Source: an uncultured Alphaproteobacteria bacterium
GTDB taxonomy: Bacteria; Pseudomonadota; Alphaproteobacteria; Caulobacterales; Caulobacteraceae
DNA length: 64,000 bases
Direction: 5' to 3'
Assembly (NCBI GenBank): GCA_903909375.1
Contig: CAIVVM010000041.1
Span: 54,912 to 118,911, forward strand
The notes under the pieces are model-generated. The model was not told where the DNA came from. It saw only the letters and a list, made by a program, of their open reading frames with translations, and ran no database searches. The translations under genes and the position numbers were made by a program. Positions within the stretch are counted from its first letter, which is position 1. Each line of letters opens with the position of its first letter. This document shows positions 36,529 to 44,882 of the stretch, one piece after another.

Positions 36529-36554
36529 CGGGGGGGGGGCAACGCCCCCTTTCG
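36529..36554 (+). terminator. Terminator candidate with a 10-G tract
   Basis: A run of ten G (36530-36539), then CAACG, then CCCCC and TTT form a GC-only stem with a short T-run, directly after the receptor stop. It would separate the receptor from the serine hydrolase that begins 27 bases later. The homopolymer is also prone to length change. Confidence 0.5.
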
Positions 36555-36580
36555 CGTCGGGATGACCGAAACAGATTGGA

Positions 36581-37879
36581 ATGCCAATGACAAAAAGGAA
36601 ACCAGTCCTCGGGGGCCGGCTCATGATCGCCGGAAGCCTGGCGGCGGTGATGGGCGCAGGTCCCGCGGCCGCTGAGCCGGCGATTCAGCCCTCAAACAAG
36701 GCGTCAGATCGGCTGGAACAGATTTCCGCGGTTGTTCGACGCCAGATCGATGCCGGCCTCATTCCGGGCGCCATCGTCTACATCGCCGAACGGGGAAAGC
36801 CCGCCTATTTCGAGGCTCAGGGCTTTGCTGACCTGGAGGCTCGCAAACCAGTTGGTCCCGACTCGATCTTCCGGTTTTACTCCATGACCAAGCCATTGAC
36901 CTGCGCAGCGGTGATGTCGCTCTACGACGATGGTCGGATTGGGCTGGATGATCCGGTCAAGACCTACCTGCCTGAGTTCAGCCGGATGACTGTGCGCACA
37001 CCGTCGGGGATCGTTGAGGCGAATCGCGATCTCACGATCCGCGACCTGCTCACCCACACGTCGGGCCTGTCCTACGAAGTGACCAACAGCGCAGTCTCTG
37101 CAGATTACCGCGATGCTGATGTCTTCGCGATCCGAAACCGGCAGGCCGAGAGCCTCGAGTCTCACGTCAAGCGCCTGGCTCGACTTCCACTTGCCGCCCA
37201 GCCTGGCGCCGCCTGGAACTACGGGGAATCGATGGGCGTCCTCGGCAGGATCGTCGAGGTCGTGAGCGGCGAAACGTTCCGGGCCTACCTGAAGCGACGC
37301 GTTCTGGAACCGCTGGAAATGCGGGACACAGACTTCTTCGTGTCGCGCGAAAAGGCTGACCGCCTGGCCCAGCTCTATTCAAAGAGTCCGGCAACCGCCC
37401 TCGCGAATGCTCAAGACGCCGCCCAGTTCGGCGGCAGCTACCTGGTTCAGCCAAAGCTCGAGTACGGCGGAGCGGGATTGGTAGGAACAACCCGGGACTA
37501 TATGAATTTCGCGCAGATGCTCCTAGACAAGGGGACCCACGGCGGGCGTCGCATCTTGTCCTCCAGGAGCGTGCGCCTCATGACCACGAATGCGCTTCCC
37601 AAGGCCTTGGGCGATCAGCCTCTCGCGGCATCAGGTCGCGCGCCCGGCGTCGGCTTCGGTTTCTGCGGTCTGGTTGTGGCGCACCGGAGTGGTGAAAGCC
37701 CTCCAGGCAATGTCGGCGAGTACGCTTGGGGAGGATGGGCCAGCACGAACTTCTGGATAGACCCCAAGCGCGACTTGGCAGGTTTGATCATGACCCAGGT
37801 TATTCCTGACGTACCAGGATCAGGCACGCTCTACGACGAGGTCCGCCAGGTTGTTTATGGGAACGCGGCGCAGCCCTGA
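36581..37879 (+). CDS. Secreted serine hydrolase, beta-lactamase/esterase (class C) family
   Basis: 432 residues. A signal-like N-terminus ends near GPAAAEP (residue 33). The class-C/EstB fold signature S101-M-T-K104 (FRFYSMTKPLTCAA) and the second motif Y214 (AAWNYGESMG) are present; a late GGWASTNFWIDP carries the KTG-like strand. Family members are esterases, D-aminopeptidases or beta-lactamases; given the adjacent TonB receptor, it may process the receptor's substrate, which is inference. Its stop is 13 bases from the stop of the convergent regulator. Confidence 0.88.
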   Translation: MPMTKRKPVLGGRLMIAGSLAAVMGAGPAAAEPAIQPSNKASDRLEQISAVVRRQIDAGLIPGAIVYIAERGKPAYFEAQGFADLEARKPVGPDSIFRFYSMTKPLTCAAVMSLYDDGRIGLDDPVKTYLPEFSRMTVRTPSGIVEANRDLTIRDLLTHTSGLSYEVTNSAVSADYRDADVFAIRNRQAESLESHVKRLARLPLAAQPGAAWNYGESMGVLGRIVEVVSGETFRAYLKRRVLEPLEMRDTDFFVSREKADRLAQLYSKSPATALANAQDAAQFGGSYLVQPKLEYGGAGLVGTTRDYMNFAQMLLDKGTHGGRRILSSRSVRLMTTNALPKALGDQPLAASGRAPGVGFGFCGLVVAHRSGESPPGNVGEYAWGGWASTNFWIDPKRDLAGLIMTQVIPDVPGSGTLYDEVRQVVYGNAAQP

Positions 37880-37892
37880 GCCTGCCGCGCTG

Positions 37893-39146
37893 TTAATGAC
37901 CTGACGCGGGCTTTTGCCTGATCCCATAGAGCAGGAAGTCGCTGATCTCGATCGCTGTTGAAACGCTGTCGGGGCGTTCGCTCGAAGGAAGGCGATGAGC
38001 CAGCGAATTGAACACGCCTGCGGAGGCGAGCGCGATCGGCTCCACATCCATATTGCGTATGCTTCCATCGCGTATCCCGCGACGAATCCTCGCCACCGAC
38101 CGACGGAAAAGGGCCTGCGTGGCCTCGCTGAATTCTCGCTGCTGATCTGGACTGAAGATCTCATAGTTTGTCCCGAGGGACAGAGGTTGTAACTCGCCAA
38201 GTTGGGCGAGGACGTTGAGTGTCGAGCCGGTACGCGCCGATTCCAGCGCGGTAGGTTCGGCATCGGACACCGTCATGATCCGCTCGAACAGTTTGAATGA
38301 ACGCTGATAGCAGAACGCCACGAATGATCGCTTCGTATCGAAGTAATGGTAGATCAGCCCCTTCGTCGCACCGACCTCGGCCGCCACGTCATCGAGTGAG
38401 ACTCCATCGACGCCGCGCGAATTGAAAAGCTTGGAGCCGGCCCGCGCGAGTTCCTCCCACCGATCCTCGCGACTGAAGTCGGCATGAAGGTCCTCGAAAC
38501 GGGCCTCAAGCGCCAGCGGCCTGCTCAACACAACATCGTTTGCGGCAACGCCGTCCAGAATCATGGGCGGTATCGCCGCGGCCATGCGGATCGCGAACAC
38601 TTCATCGGAAATCTGGGCCCAGGTGCGCGAGAGTGTCGCCCAATCCAGAATTCCGAAGATGGTCTCGCAGGCCAGGCGAGCTCGGCAGGGACGAACAGAG
38701 CCATCAGCGATGCCTTGTTCTAGAAGATTGACCAAAGCTGCCACGTTTTTGGATCGGGCGCTCCGCACCTCCGCCTGATGCGCCTCCGGAAGAAACGAAA
38801 TCTCATTGAGGACCGCCATCGGTGGGCGGCCATACTCAAGAGAAAACTGTACGAAGGCTGCTACCCGATCAAGCCCGCTGCCGGGGACGAGCGCCGCCCG
38901 ACTCAGCGTGCGCTCAGTAAGGTCACAAGAGCGAATATAGCACTGGCGTGCGAGGTCCTCTCTATCTCGGCAATAGTTGTATAGGCTCGCTCGGCTAAGG
39001 CCTAGACGACGGGCCAGCTCCGGGAGTCGGGCGCTTGCAACGCCTCGGCGATTGAATTCCTGCGCCGCCTCGTCGAGAACAGCCGTATGCCTCGCGGCAC
39101 GGGACGCGTCTCGCAACTTCGTTGATCGTTCCTTCGAAACGGCCAT
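37893..39146 (-). CDS. Tandem (double) TetR-family regulator
   Basis: 417 residues, twice the length of a usual TetR. Two complete copies of the TetR_N helix-turn-helix occur: LPELARRLGLSRASLYNYC near residues 42-60 and LDDVAAEVGATKGLIYHYFD near 252-271, each followed by its own ligand-binding-like helical domain. The two halves differ in sequence, so this is an old fusion or duplication. It probably represses the neighbouring receptor/hydrolase genes. A single polypeptide with both DNA-binding units would act as a built-in dimer. Confidence 0.85.
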   Translation of the reverse strand: MAVSKERSTKLRDASRAARHTAVLDEAAQEFNRRGVASARLPELARRLGLSRASLYNYCRDREDLARQCYIRSCDLTERTLSRAALVPGSGLDRVAAFVQFSLEYGRPPMAVLNEISFLPEAHQAEVRSARSKNVAALVNLLEQGIADGSVRPCRARLACETIFGILDWATLSRTWAQISDEVFAIRMAAAIPPMILDGVAANDVVLSRPLALEARFEDLHADFSREDRWEELARAGSKLFNSRGVDGVSLDDVAAEVGATKGLIYHYFDTKRSFVAFCYQRSFKLFERIMTVSDAEPTALESARTGSTLNVLAQLGELQPLSLGTNYEIFSPDQQREFSEATQALFRRSVARIRRGIRDGSIRNMDVEPIALASAGVFNSLAHRLPSSERPDSVSTAIEISDFLLYGIRQKPASGH

Positions 39147-39417
39147 GCCGGGCTCCCTTCACAGGATTTTACCCAGACCCGTAAGCCTTTGACAGCAGGA
39201 ACCGGCAGGCGTGCCGAAGCTTCCTTTTGAAGGTCCACCCCGCCCGGGCGCTCATTTGAAGGTGAGGGTAAGCGGACGCTTCCAAATTCCGTTCAGGGTC
39301 GTTTTTCACCGTCGGGTTCAGGCCAACAAGTAGACACTGGCATCCTGTTCCGGGAAGCAGACCTTCGGGACGGGCGAGATGAGCCATAGACCGACTGCGC
39401 CACGTACTCCCCGCCCC

Positions 39418-39852
39418 CTAACCCAAAGTCGCCCGGATCATCCACGCGTGCTTCTGATGCGCATCCACCCTCGCGTCGATCACCGCGGCTGTGACGTCGT
39501 CGGCGCCTTTGCGGGCGGCCCTGGCGGTGGCGATCAGGGTGGCGTGGTCGGCCAGCAGTTCCCGGAGCATGGCGTCGGCGGATTTCGCCGGGTCACCGTC
39601 CTGGATAGTCGAGAGTTTGGCGAAGGCGCCGTAGCCCTGGGGCGCGGTCTCGCCCAGGGCGCGGATGCGCTCGGCGATCAGGTCGATGGCGGTCCACATC
39701 TCGGTGTACTGCGTCATGAACAGGGTGTGCAGGCTGGAGAAGTTCGGGCCGCGAACGTTCCAGTGATAGCCGTGGGTCTTCAGATAGACCGCATAGGTGT
39801 CGGCCAGCAGGCCCGACAGGCCGGCGGCGATGGTTTTGTCAGGGCTGGACAT
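39418..39852 (-). CDS. dps: Dps/ferritin-like DNA-binding protein
   Basis: 144 residues from the ATG at 39852, with AAGGAG 8 bases upstream. Dps fold: YLKTHGYHWNVRGPNFSSLH near residues 24-43 contains the ferroxidase His/Asp set with MTQYTEMWTAIDLIAERIRA at about 46-65. It binds iron, detoxifies peroxide and protects DNA in starvation. The N-terminus is short and has no Lys-rich DNA-binding tail, so DNA binding is not certain. It is divergent from the flavin monooxygenase gene across 181 bases. Confidence 0.93.
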   Translation of the reverse strand: MSSPDKTIAAGLSGLLADTYAVYLKTHGYHWNVRGPNFSSLHTLFMTQYTEMWTAIDLIAERIRALGETAPQGYGAFAKLSTIQDGDPAKSADAMLRELLADHATLIATARAARKGADDVTAAVIDARVDAHQKHAWMIRATLG

Positions 39853-39907
39853 GGGGCTCACTCCTTGGGTTCGGTCTGAAAATACGCCCGCAGGCAATTT
39901 GGTTCCA

Positions 39908-39944
39908 ATCGATCTTTGTTTCATTTTCCATAGAACAGATCGAT
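39908..39944. promoter_or_regulatory. Inverted repeat between dps and flavin monooxygenase genes
   Basis: ATCGATCT (39908-39915) and AGATCGAT (39937-39944) are perfect 8-base inverted arms separated by a 21-base AT-rich spacer, 55 bases from the dps start and 89 bases from the monooxygenase start. The layout fits a regulator binding site serving one or both genes; no regulator is assigned. Confidence 0.4.
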
Positions 39945-40033
39945 GACAGCGTGATGTCGCTTGGCGCCGCGCCGCCTTGGGTTATCGTCACGCCACGACA
40001 GCCCCTCAGAGGCTGCGCCCGGAGGCGACACCC

Positions 40034-41311
40034 ATGAAGTTCACCTGGTTCAACCTGATGCCCTGGCCCTATCTTCCGGATGATTTCCGGGAGAAGAACC
40101 GCTCGGTCTGGGTGGATATCGACCAGAAGCTGTTCGATCCGGCCAAAAGCCATGAGGTCTACAACACCTACATGGATCTCCTCGAATACGCCGATACGCT
40201 CGGCTTTGACGGAGTTGGAGTGAACGAGCACCACCAGAACGGCTACGGCATCATGCCCAGCCCCAACATCATCGCCGCCGGCCTGGCGCGCCGCACCAAG
40301 GACGCGGCCATCGTGGTGCTGGGCAACTCCATCGCCCTCTACAACCCGCCGGTGCGGGTGGCCGAGGAGTTCGCCATGCTGGACTGCATCTCCGGCGGGC
40401 GGCTGGTGGCGGGGTTCCCGGTGGGCACCTCCATGGACACCAACTACTGCTACGGCCAGATCCCCTCGCTGACGCGGGAGAAGTACAACGAGGCCCACGA
40501 CCTGATCATCAAGGCCTGGACCACGCGCGAACCCTTCGCCTTCAACGGCCGCTACAACAAGCTGCGCCACGTCAACATCTGGCCGCGCCCGATCCAGGAG
40601 CCGCGCCCGCCGGTGCATATCCCGGGCGGCGGGTCGGTGGAGACCTATGACTTCTGCATCGACAACACCTATTCCTATTCCTACCTCAGCTTCTCCGGCT
40701 ACCTGCGCGCCCAGGCGCTGATGAATGGCTACTGGAAGCGGGTGGAGGAACGCGGCGTCGACAAGAGCCCGTATCGCGCGGGCTTCGCCCAGACCATCCT
40801 GGTGGCCGACACCGACGAGGAGGCTGAGCGGCTCTATTCCGAGCACGTCAGCTATTTCTACAACCGCTGCCTGCACGTCTATCCGGGGTTCGCCGATGCC
40901 CCCGGCTACCGCACCATCAAGACCATCCAGACCGGAGCGCTCTCGCAATACGCCCCGCCTACCGGCGGCTACACCCAGCTCACCTGGAAGGAACTGACCG
41001 AGCAGGGCCACGTGATCGCCGGCTCGCCGGAAACCGTGCGCCAGCGGATGGAGGACCTGATCAAGGGCCTGAACGTCGGCAACATCTTCTGCCTGATGCA
41101 CGTGGGCAACATGCCCGCCGACAAGTGCATGTATTCCACCAAGCTGTTCGCCGAGAAGGTAATGCCGAAGCTTCGGAACATGTTCCCCGACTGGGAGGAC
41201 GACAACCGCTTCTGGACCCAGCCGCTGAAGACCCGCGTCACCTCCGGCAGCCTGCCGAAACAGGCGCCGACCAGCGCCGAACTGGCCGCCACCTACGGCG
41301 TGGAGGCCTAG
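40034..41311 (+). CDS. LLM-class flavin-dependent monooxygenase (luciferase-like)
   Basis: 425 residues, ATG at 40034 with GGAGGCGAC upstream. Luciferase-like TIM barrel: FTWFNLMPWPYLPDDFREKN at the start, GVNEHHQNGYGIMPSPNIIA near residue 70, and RIKANCE-free C-terminus with AGSPETVRQRMEDLIKGLNV. FMN/FMNH2-dependent monooxygenases of this class oxidise aldehydes, ketones or aromatic and sulfur compounds. Its partner, an alpha/beta hydrolase, starts 3 bases downstream, pointing to an oxidation-then-hydrolysis route; the substrate is unknown. Confidence 0.9.
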   Translation: MKFTWFNLMPWPYLPDDFREKNRSVWVDIDQKLFDPAKSHEVYNTYMDLLEYADTLGFDGVGVNEHHQNGYGIMPSPNIIAAGLARRTKDAAIVVLGNSIALYNPPVRVAEEFAMLDCISGGRLVAGFPVGTSMDTNYCYGQIPSLTREKYNEAHDLIIKAWTTREPFAFNGRYNKLRHVNIWPRPIQEPRPPVHIPGGGSVETYDFCIDNTYSYSYLSFSGYLRAQALMNGYWKRVEERGVDKSPYRAGFAQTILVADTDEEAERLYSEHVSYFYNRCLHVYPGFADAPGYRTIKTIQTGALSQYAPPTGGYTQLTWKELTEQGHVIAGSPETVRQRMEDLIKGLNVGNIFCLMHVGNMPADKCMYSTKLFAEKVMPKLRNMFPDWEDDNRFWTQPLKTRVTSGSLPKQAPTSAELAATYGVEA

Positions 41312-41314
41312 ACC

Positions 41315-42091
41315 ATGGAGCTGAAAACCGTATCGACCCACCACGTTCCGGTCCGCTACCTCGAGGGCGGCTCCGGCCCGCCGCTGGTCTTTCTGCATGG
41401 CGCCGGCGGGGTGACCACCGATGATCCGTTGCTGGCCGAGCTGGCTAAGACGCACCACGTCTACGCTCCGCTGATCCCCGGCTATGGCGACAGCGAGGAA
41501 GCGCCCGAGATCCGCGACATGCTGGATTTCACACTCCACACCTGGGACGTGGTGGCGGCGCTGGGCCTGAAGGATCCGGTCCTCGTGGGTCACTCCATGG
41601 GCGGCATGATCGCCGCCGAGATGGCCGCTGTGGCGCCCAACGATGTCTCGCGTCTGGCCCTGATCTGCCCGGCGGGCCTGTGGGACGACGAACACCCGAT
41701 CGCCGATCTGTTCGCGACGCTGCCTTACGAGATGCCGGCGCTACTGTTCCATGACGCCGCAGCCGGCGCCGCCATGCTGACCGCCGGGCGCAATGTCACG
41801 GACCCTAATTTCCTGCAGACCTATCTGGTCACCAACGCCCGCCAGCTGGGCATGGCGGGACGCCTGCTGTTCCCGATCCCCGAGCGCGGACTCCAGCCGC
41901 GGATGTACCGGATCAAAGCGAAGACAGTGGTGATCGGGGGGGACTCAGATCGCCTGATCCCGCCGGTCTATGCGCACGGGTTCAAGAAGGGGATCGCTGG
42001 CTCGGAACTGGTCTCGATTCCTGAAGCCGGCCATATGGTGACGCTCGAGCGCCCTGCGCTGGTGGCCGACGCGATCCGTCGGTTGGGCTAG
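41315..42091 (+). CDS. Alpha/beta hydrolase
   Basis: 258 residues. Classic fold with oxyanion loop FLHGAGGVTTDD, nucleophile S94 in GHSMGG, acid D in GGDSDRLIPP and His in EAGHMVTLERP. It starts 3 bases after the monooxygenase stop and is surely co-transcribed with it. The pair resembles catabolic units in which a luciferase-like enzyme makes an ester or lactone that the hydrolase opens; this is inference. It is convergent with the response regulator, 10 bases away. Confidence 0.92.
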   Translation: MELKTVSTHHVPVRYLEGGSGPPLVFLHGAGGVTTDDPLLAELAKTHHVYAPLIPGYGDSEEAPEIRDMLDFTLHTWDVVAALGLKDPVLVGHSMGGMIAAEMAAVAPNDVSRLALICPAGLWDDEHPIADLFATLPYEMPALLFHDAAAGAAMLTAGRNVTDPNFLQTYLVTNARQLGMAGRLLFPIPERGLQPRMYRIKAKTVVIGGDSDRLIPPVYAHGFKKGIAGSELVSIPEAGHMVTLERPALVADAIRRLG

Positions 42092-42101
42092 ATGTGGCGC
42101 C

Positions 42102-42548
42102 TCAGGCGACGTTCGCGCGGTCGCCGACGGCTCTCGGAGATTCCGCAGGTTTGGCGCTTTTGCCGCGGGTATCCTGAAGGCACCAGGCGATCCGGCTCGC
42201 CAGCGCCTCGATGGTGAACGGCTTGATCAGAAACCCTGCGATGCCGAGGCTCGTGCACTCGCCCACATAGCGTGTGTCCGACATGGCTGACATCATGATG
42301 ACCGGTAACTTCACAAGCTCCGGGTCAGCCCGGATGGCGCGCAGGACGCCCAGTCCATCCAGTCTGGGCATCAGGGAGTCGAGCACGACAACCGAAGGGC
42401 GTGTCCTGGATAGTATGTCGAGAGCTTCCAGACCGTCTTCCGCCTCCTGGATATCCCTATACCCCAGGGCCCGCAGGCCGGCGCGCAGAACCTGCCGGAG
42501 CGGCGCCTGATCGTCGACGAGCAGGATCTTCGCCTTCGCGTTTCGCAT
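42102..42548 (-). CDS. Single-domain (CheY-like) response regulator
   Basis: 148 residues: one receiver domain and a ~25-residue basic/Pro tail. Phospho-acceptor D57 (VVLDSLMP), acidic pocket D12-D13, conserved S87 (MMSAMSD) and K109 (FLIKPF) are all present, so it can be phosphorylated. It has no output domain, so it acts by protein contact, as in chemotaxis or as a phosphorelay intermediate. No kinase gene is adjacent. Confidence 0.93.
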   Translation of the reverse strand: MRNAKAKILLVDDQAPLRQVLRAGLRALGYRDIQEAEDGLEALDILSRTRPSVVVLDSLMPRLDGLGVLRAIRADPELVKLPVIMMSAMSDTRYVGECTSLGIAGFLIKPFTIEALASRIAWCLQDTRGKSAKPAESPRAVGDRANVA

Positions 42549-42703
42549 GCCGGATCGGGCCTCAATGAAGTACGCAAATGGACACCAAGCTTTGCTTACA
42601 ACCGACGCCCGTTAAGATCGCGTTATCGACACTGCATATCTCAGGTAGCATGTTCCGCCCTGAATCCGGCGCGTCAGGGTGATTATGTGCCGGGGCCCGG
42701 GGA

Positions 42704-42720
42704 CATAGAGCGGCTCTATG
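42704..42720. promoter_or_regulatory. Short palindrome upstream of rubrerythrin
   Basis: CATAGAG and CTCTATG flank CGG, a 7-bp perfect stem with a 3-base loop, 112 bases before the rubrerythrin ATG in a 283-base gap that contains no gene I can support. It could be a regulator site (for example for a peroxide- or iron-responsive protein) or a leader hairpin. Confidence 0.3.
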
Positions 42721-42831
42721 AGCAGTATAGAGGATATCATGTTGTCGTCCTCCTGATCGTAGGTCCATAACCTCCGCGCCAGACGCGCAGCGAAGGCCCG
42801 GAGCCTTGCGCACCCCAACAGGAGATGACCC

Positions 42832-43248
42832 ATGTCGCTTGCCAGCAGCAAGACTATCGAGAACCTGAAGGCCGCCTTCGCCGGCGAGAGCCAGGCGAAC
42901 CGTCGCTACCTCTATTTCGCCCAGAAGGCCGACGTTGAGGGCTACAATGACGTTGCCGCCGTGTTCCGCTCCACCGCCGAAGGCGAGACCGGCCACGCGC
43001 ACGGCCACCTCGAGTTCATGGAAAGCGTCGGCGATCCGGCCACTGGCCTTCCGATCGGCCCCACCGGCGACAACCTGAAGGCCGCCATCGCCGGCGAGAC
43101 GCACGAGTACACCGACATGTACCCGGGTATGGCCCGCACGGCCCGTGAAGAAGGTTACGACGAGATCGCCGACTGGTTCGAGACCCTGGCCAAGGCCGAG
43201 AAGTCCCACGCCGGCCGCTTCCAGCGCGCCCTGGACACCATGGACTAG
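42832..43248 (+). CDS. Rubrerythrin-type diiron protein without rubredoxin domain
   Basis: 138 residues. Four-helix ferritin-like fold with duplicated Glu/ExxH ligands (AFAGESQANRRYLYF, AEGETGHAHGHLEF, AIAGETHEYTDMY and AKAEKSHAGRF). The C-terminal rubredoxin domain of classical rubrerythrin is absent. It reduces peroxide at a diiron centre and needs an external electron donor; the Fe-S protein encoded two repeats downstream is a candidate partner. Confidence 0.92.
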   Translation: MSLASSKTIENLKAAFAGESQANRRYLYFAQKADVEGYNDVAAVFRSTAEGETGHAHGHLEFMESVGDPATGLPIGPTGDNLKAAIAGETHEYTDMYPGMARTAREEGYDEIADWFETLAKAEKSHAGRFQRALDTMD

Positions 43249-43265
43249 GCGAAAACTCACGGGCG

Positions 43266-43318
43266 TCACCTTCTCCCCTTGCGGGAGAAGGTGGGCTCCG
43301 GAGGAGTTCGGGTGAGGG
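43266..43318. repeat. Caulobacter-type palindromic intergenic repeat, copy 1
   Basis: CACCTTCTCCC / GGGAGAAGGTG (11-bp perfect stem, arms 43267-43277 and 43283-43293) with flanking GAGTTCGGGTGAGGG. Its reverse complement aligns with copy 2 at 43375, so the two form an inverted pair between rubrerythrin and the Fe-S gene. Such elements occur in intergenic spaces of Caulobacter-related genomes. Confidence 0.6.
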
Positions 43319-43374
43319 ATAGATAGCCCTCTCCGAAAAGTCCTCAAGACTTGAACGTTCAACTGCCGCGCGAC

Positions 43375-43426
43375 CCCTCATCCGAGCCGCTCGCGCGGCT
43401 CACCTTCCCTCGGAAGGGGAGAAGGC
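43375..43426. repeat. Caulobacter-type palindromic intergenic repeat, copy 2 (opposite orientation)
   Basis: CCCTCATCCGAGCCGC then GCGGCTC (7-bp stem), CCTTCC/GGAAGG (stem 43403-43417) and GGGGAGAAGG; it matches the reverse complement of copy 1 in order and spacing. About 68 bases after it, the Fe-S protein gene starts. Confidence 0.6.
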
Positions 43427-43494
43427 AAGAGGTGGCCTCCACCAGCAGCGCGTGATGCGGCGATCGCTTTTGGGCGAGGAGAAGGGCAAATTCG

Positions 43495-44865
43495 ATGACC
43501 GATAATCCGACCTCATCCCCGCCTCGCGAAGGCAGCCTCGACGCGCCATTCCGCCGTCCCATCCTGTGGCAGGATGAGGACTATTACGACCTCGCCAAGG
43601 TCGAGGCCGAAATGGAGCGCGTGTTCGACATCTGTCACGGGTGCCGGCGCTGCTTCAATCTCTGCGACAGCTTCCCCAAACTGTTCGACATGGTCGACGA
43701 CAGCCCGACCGGCGAACTCGATAGTGTCGACAAGAAAGACTACGCCAAGGTCGCCGACGCCTGCACGCTCTGCGACATGTGCTTCCTGACCAAGTGTCCC
43801 TATGTGCCGCCGCACGAATTCGACCTGGATTTCCCGCACCTGATCCTGCGCTACCGGGCGGCCAAGCGCCGCGCGGGTGAAAGGGACTTCGTGCGCGACC
43901 AACTGGGCCTGACGGATCGCAACGGCAAGCTGGCCAGGCCGGTTGCCGGCCTCGCAAACTGGGCCAGCGCCCGCGAGAACACGCCGCTCCGCAAGATGCT
44001 GGACGCCGTGGCCGGGATCGATGCCGAGGCCAGCCTGCCTCAGTACCACTCGAAGACAGCGGCGGACCGCCTTAAGACGCCCCTGACGCCCAACCCCGAG
44101 GGCCCGGCATTCGGACTGCGCAAGGTCGCGCTCTATGCCACCTGTTTCGTGGACTACAACGCCCCGGATACCGCCGTCGCCGCAGCCAAGGTGCTGGCGC
44201 TGCAAGGGGTCGAGGTCAAGCTGGTCTATCCGGAATGCTGCGGCATGCCCCAGCTGGAGGCCGGCGATGTGGCCGACGTGGCCGGCAAGGCCCAACGGGT
44301 AGCCGCCGTCTTCGCCCCCCTGATTGACGAGGGCTATCAGGTGGTCGCGCTGACCGCCTCTTGCGGGCTGATGATGAAGTTCGAGTGGCCGCTGATCCTG
44401 CCCGAGGACGGCGCCGTGAAACAGTTGGCGGCCGCCACGCGGGATATCTCCGAGTATGTGGTCGAATTATCGAAGTCGCTGGGGCTCGCTCCCGGTCTGT
44501 CGCCGGTCGAGGGCGGCGTCACCTTCCACCACTCCTGCCATTCCCGGGCCCAGAACATGGGCGCCAAGTCGGCGGAGATGCTGCGGCTGATTCCGGAGAC
44601 CAAAGTCGACATCGTCGAGCGCTGCTCCGGCCACGGCGGCACCTTCGGCGTGATGAAAGACACACGTCCGATGGCGCTGAAGGTCGGGCGGCCGGCGGCG
44701 CGCCAGGTTGCAACCAAGGCCAACGCAATCCTTTGCTCCGACTGTCCGCTGGCCTGCAAGCACCTGGGCCAGATTCTGGCCGACGAGGCCAAGCCGGACA
44801 GTCCGAAAGCCCCCCGCGAAGCTCACCCTGTCGAGATCTTCGCCCAAGCCTATGGGATCCTCTGA
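43495..44865 (+). CDS. Fe-S oxidoreductase with two [4Fe-4S] clusters and CCG domains (GlpC/HdrD-like)
   Basis: 456 residues. N-terminal ferredoxin motifs CHGCRRCFNLCDSFP (about residues 48-62) and CTLCDMCFLTKCPYVPP each supply four cysteines, followed by two cysteine-rich CCG-type domains (VYPECCGMPQ and ERCSGHGGTFG) as in GlpC and heterodisulfide-reductase subunits. It carries electrons, possibly to the rubrerythrin encoded upstream. Its stop overlaps the possible ATG of DUF3501 by one base. ATG start; the region before it is the repeat pair. Confidence 0.9.
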   Translation: MTDNPTSSPPREGSLDAPFRRPILWQDEDYYDLAKVEAEMERVFDICHGCRRCFNLCDSFPKLFDMVDDSPTGELDSVDKKDYAKVADACTLCDMCFLTKCPYVPPHEFDLDFPHLILRYRAAKRRAGERDFVRDQLGLTDRNGKLARPVAGLANWASARENTPLRKMLDAVAGIDAEASLPQYHSKTAADRLKTPLTPNPEGPAFGLRKVALYATCFVDYNAPDTAVAAAKVLALQGVEVKLVYPECCGMPQLEAGDVADVAGKAQRVAAVFAPLIDEGYQVVALTASCGLMMKFEWPLILPEDGAVKQLAAATRDISEYVVELSKSLGLAPGLSPVEGGVTFHHSCHSRAQNMGAKSAEMLRLIPETKVDIVERCSGHGGTFGVMKDTRPMALKVGRPAARQVATKANAILCSDCPLACKHLGQILADEAKPDSPKAPREAHPVEIFAQAYGIL

Positions 44866-44882
44866 TGCCGTTGGAAAGCCGT

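Noticed and set aside
39839..41695. 618-codon minus-strand frame opposite the flavin monooxygenase and hydrolase
   Set aside because: Both plus-strand genes have clear motifs and ribosome-binding sites; the minus frame is His/Arg/Gly-rich shadow.
43249..43494. Repeats in this gap as a CRISPR or insertion-sequence remnant
   Set aside because: Only two inverted copies with internal palindromes and no spacers, target duplications or transposase; they fit extragenic palindromic elements.
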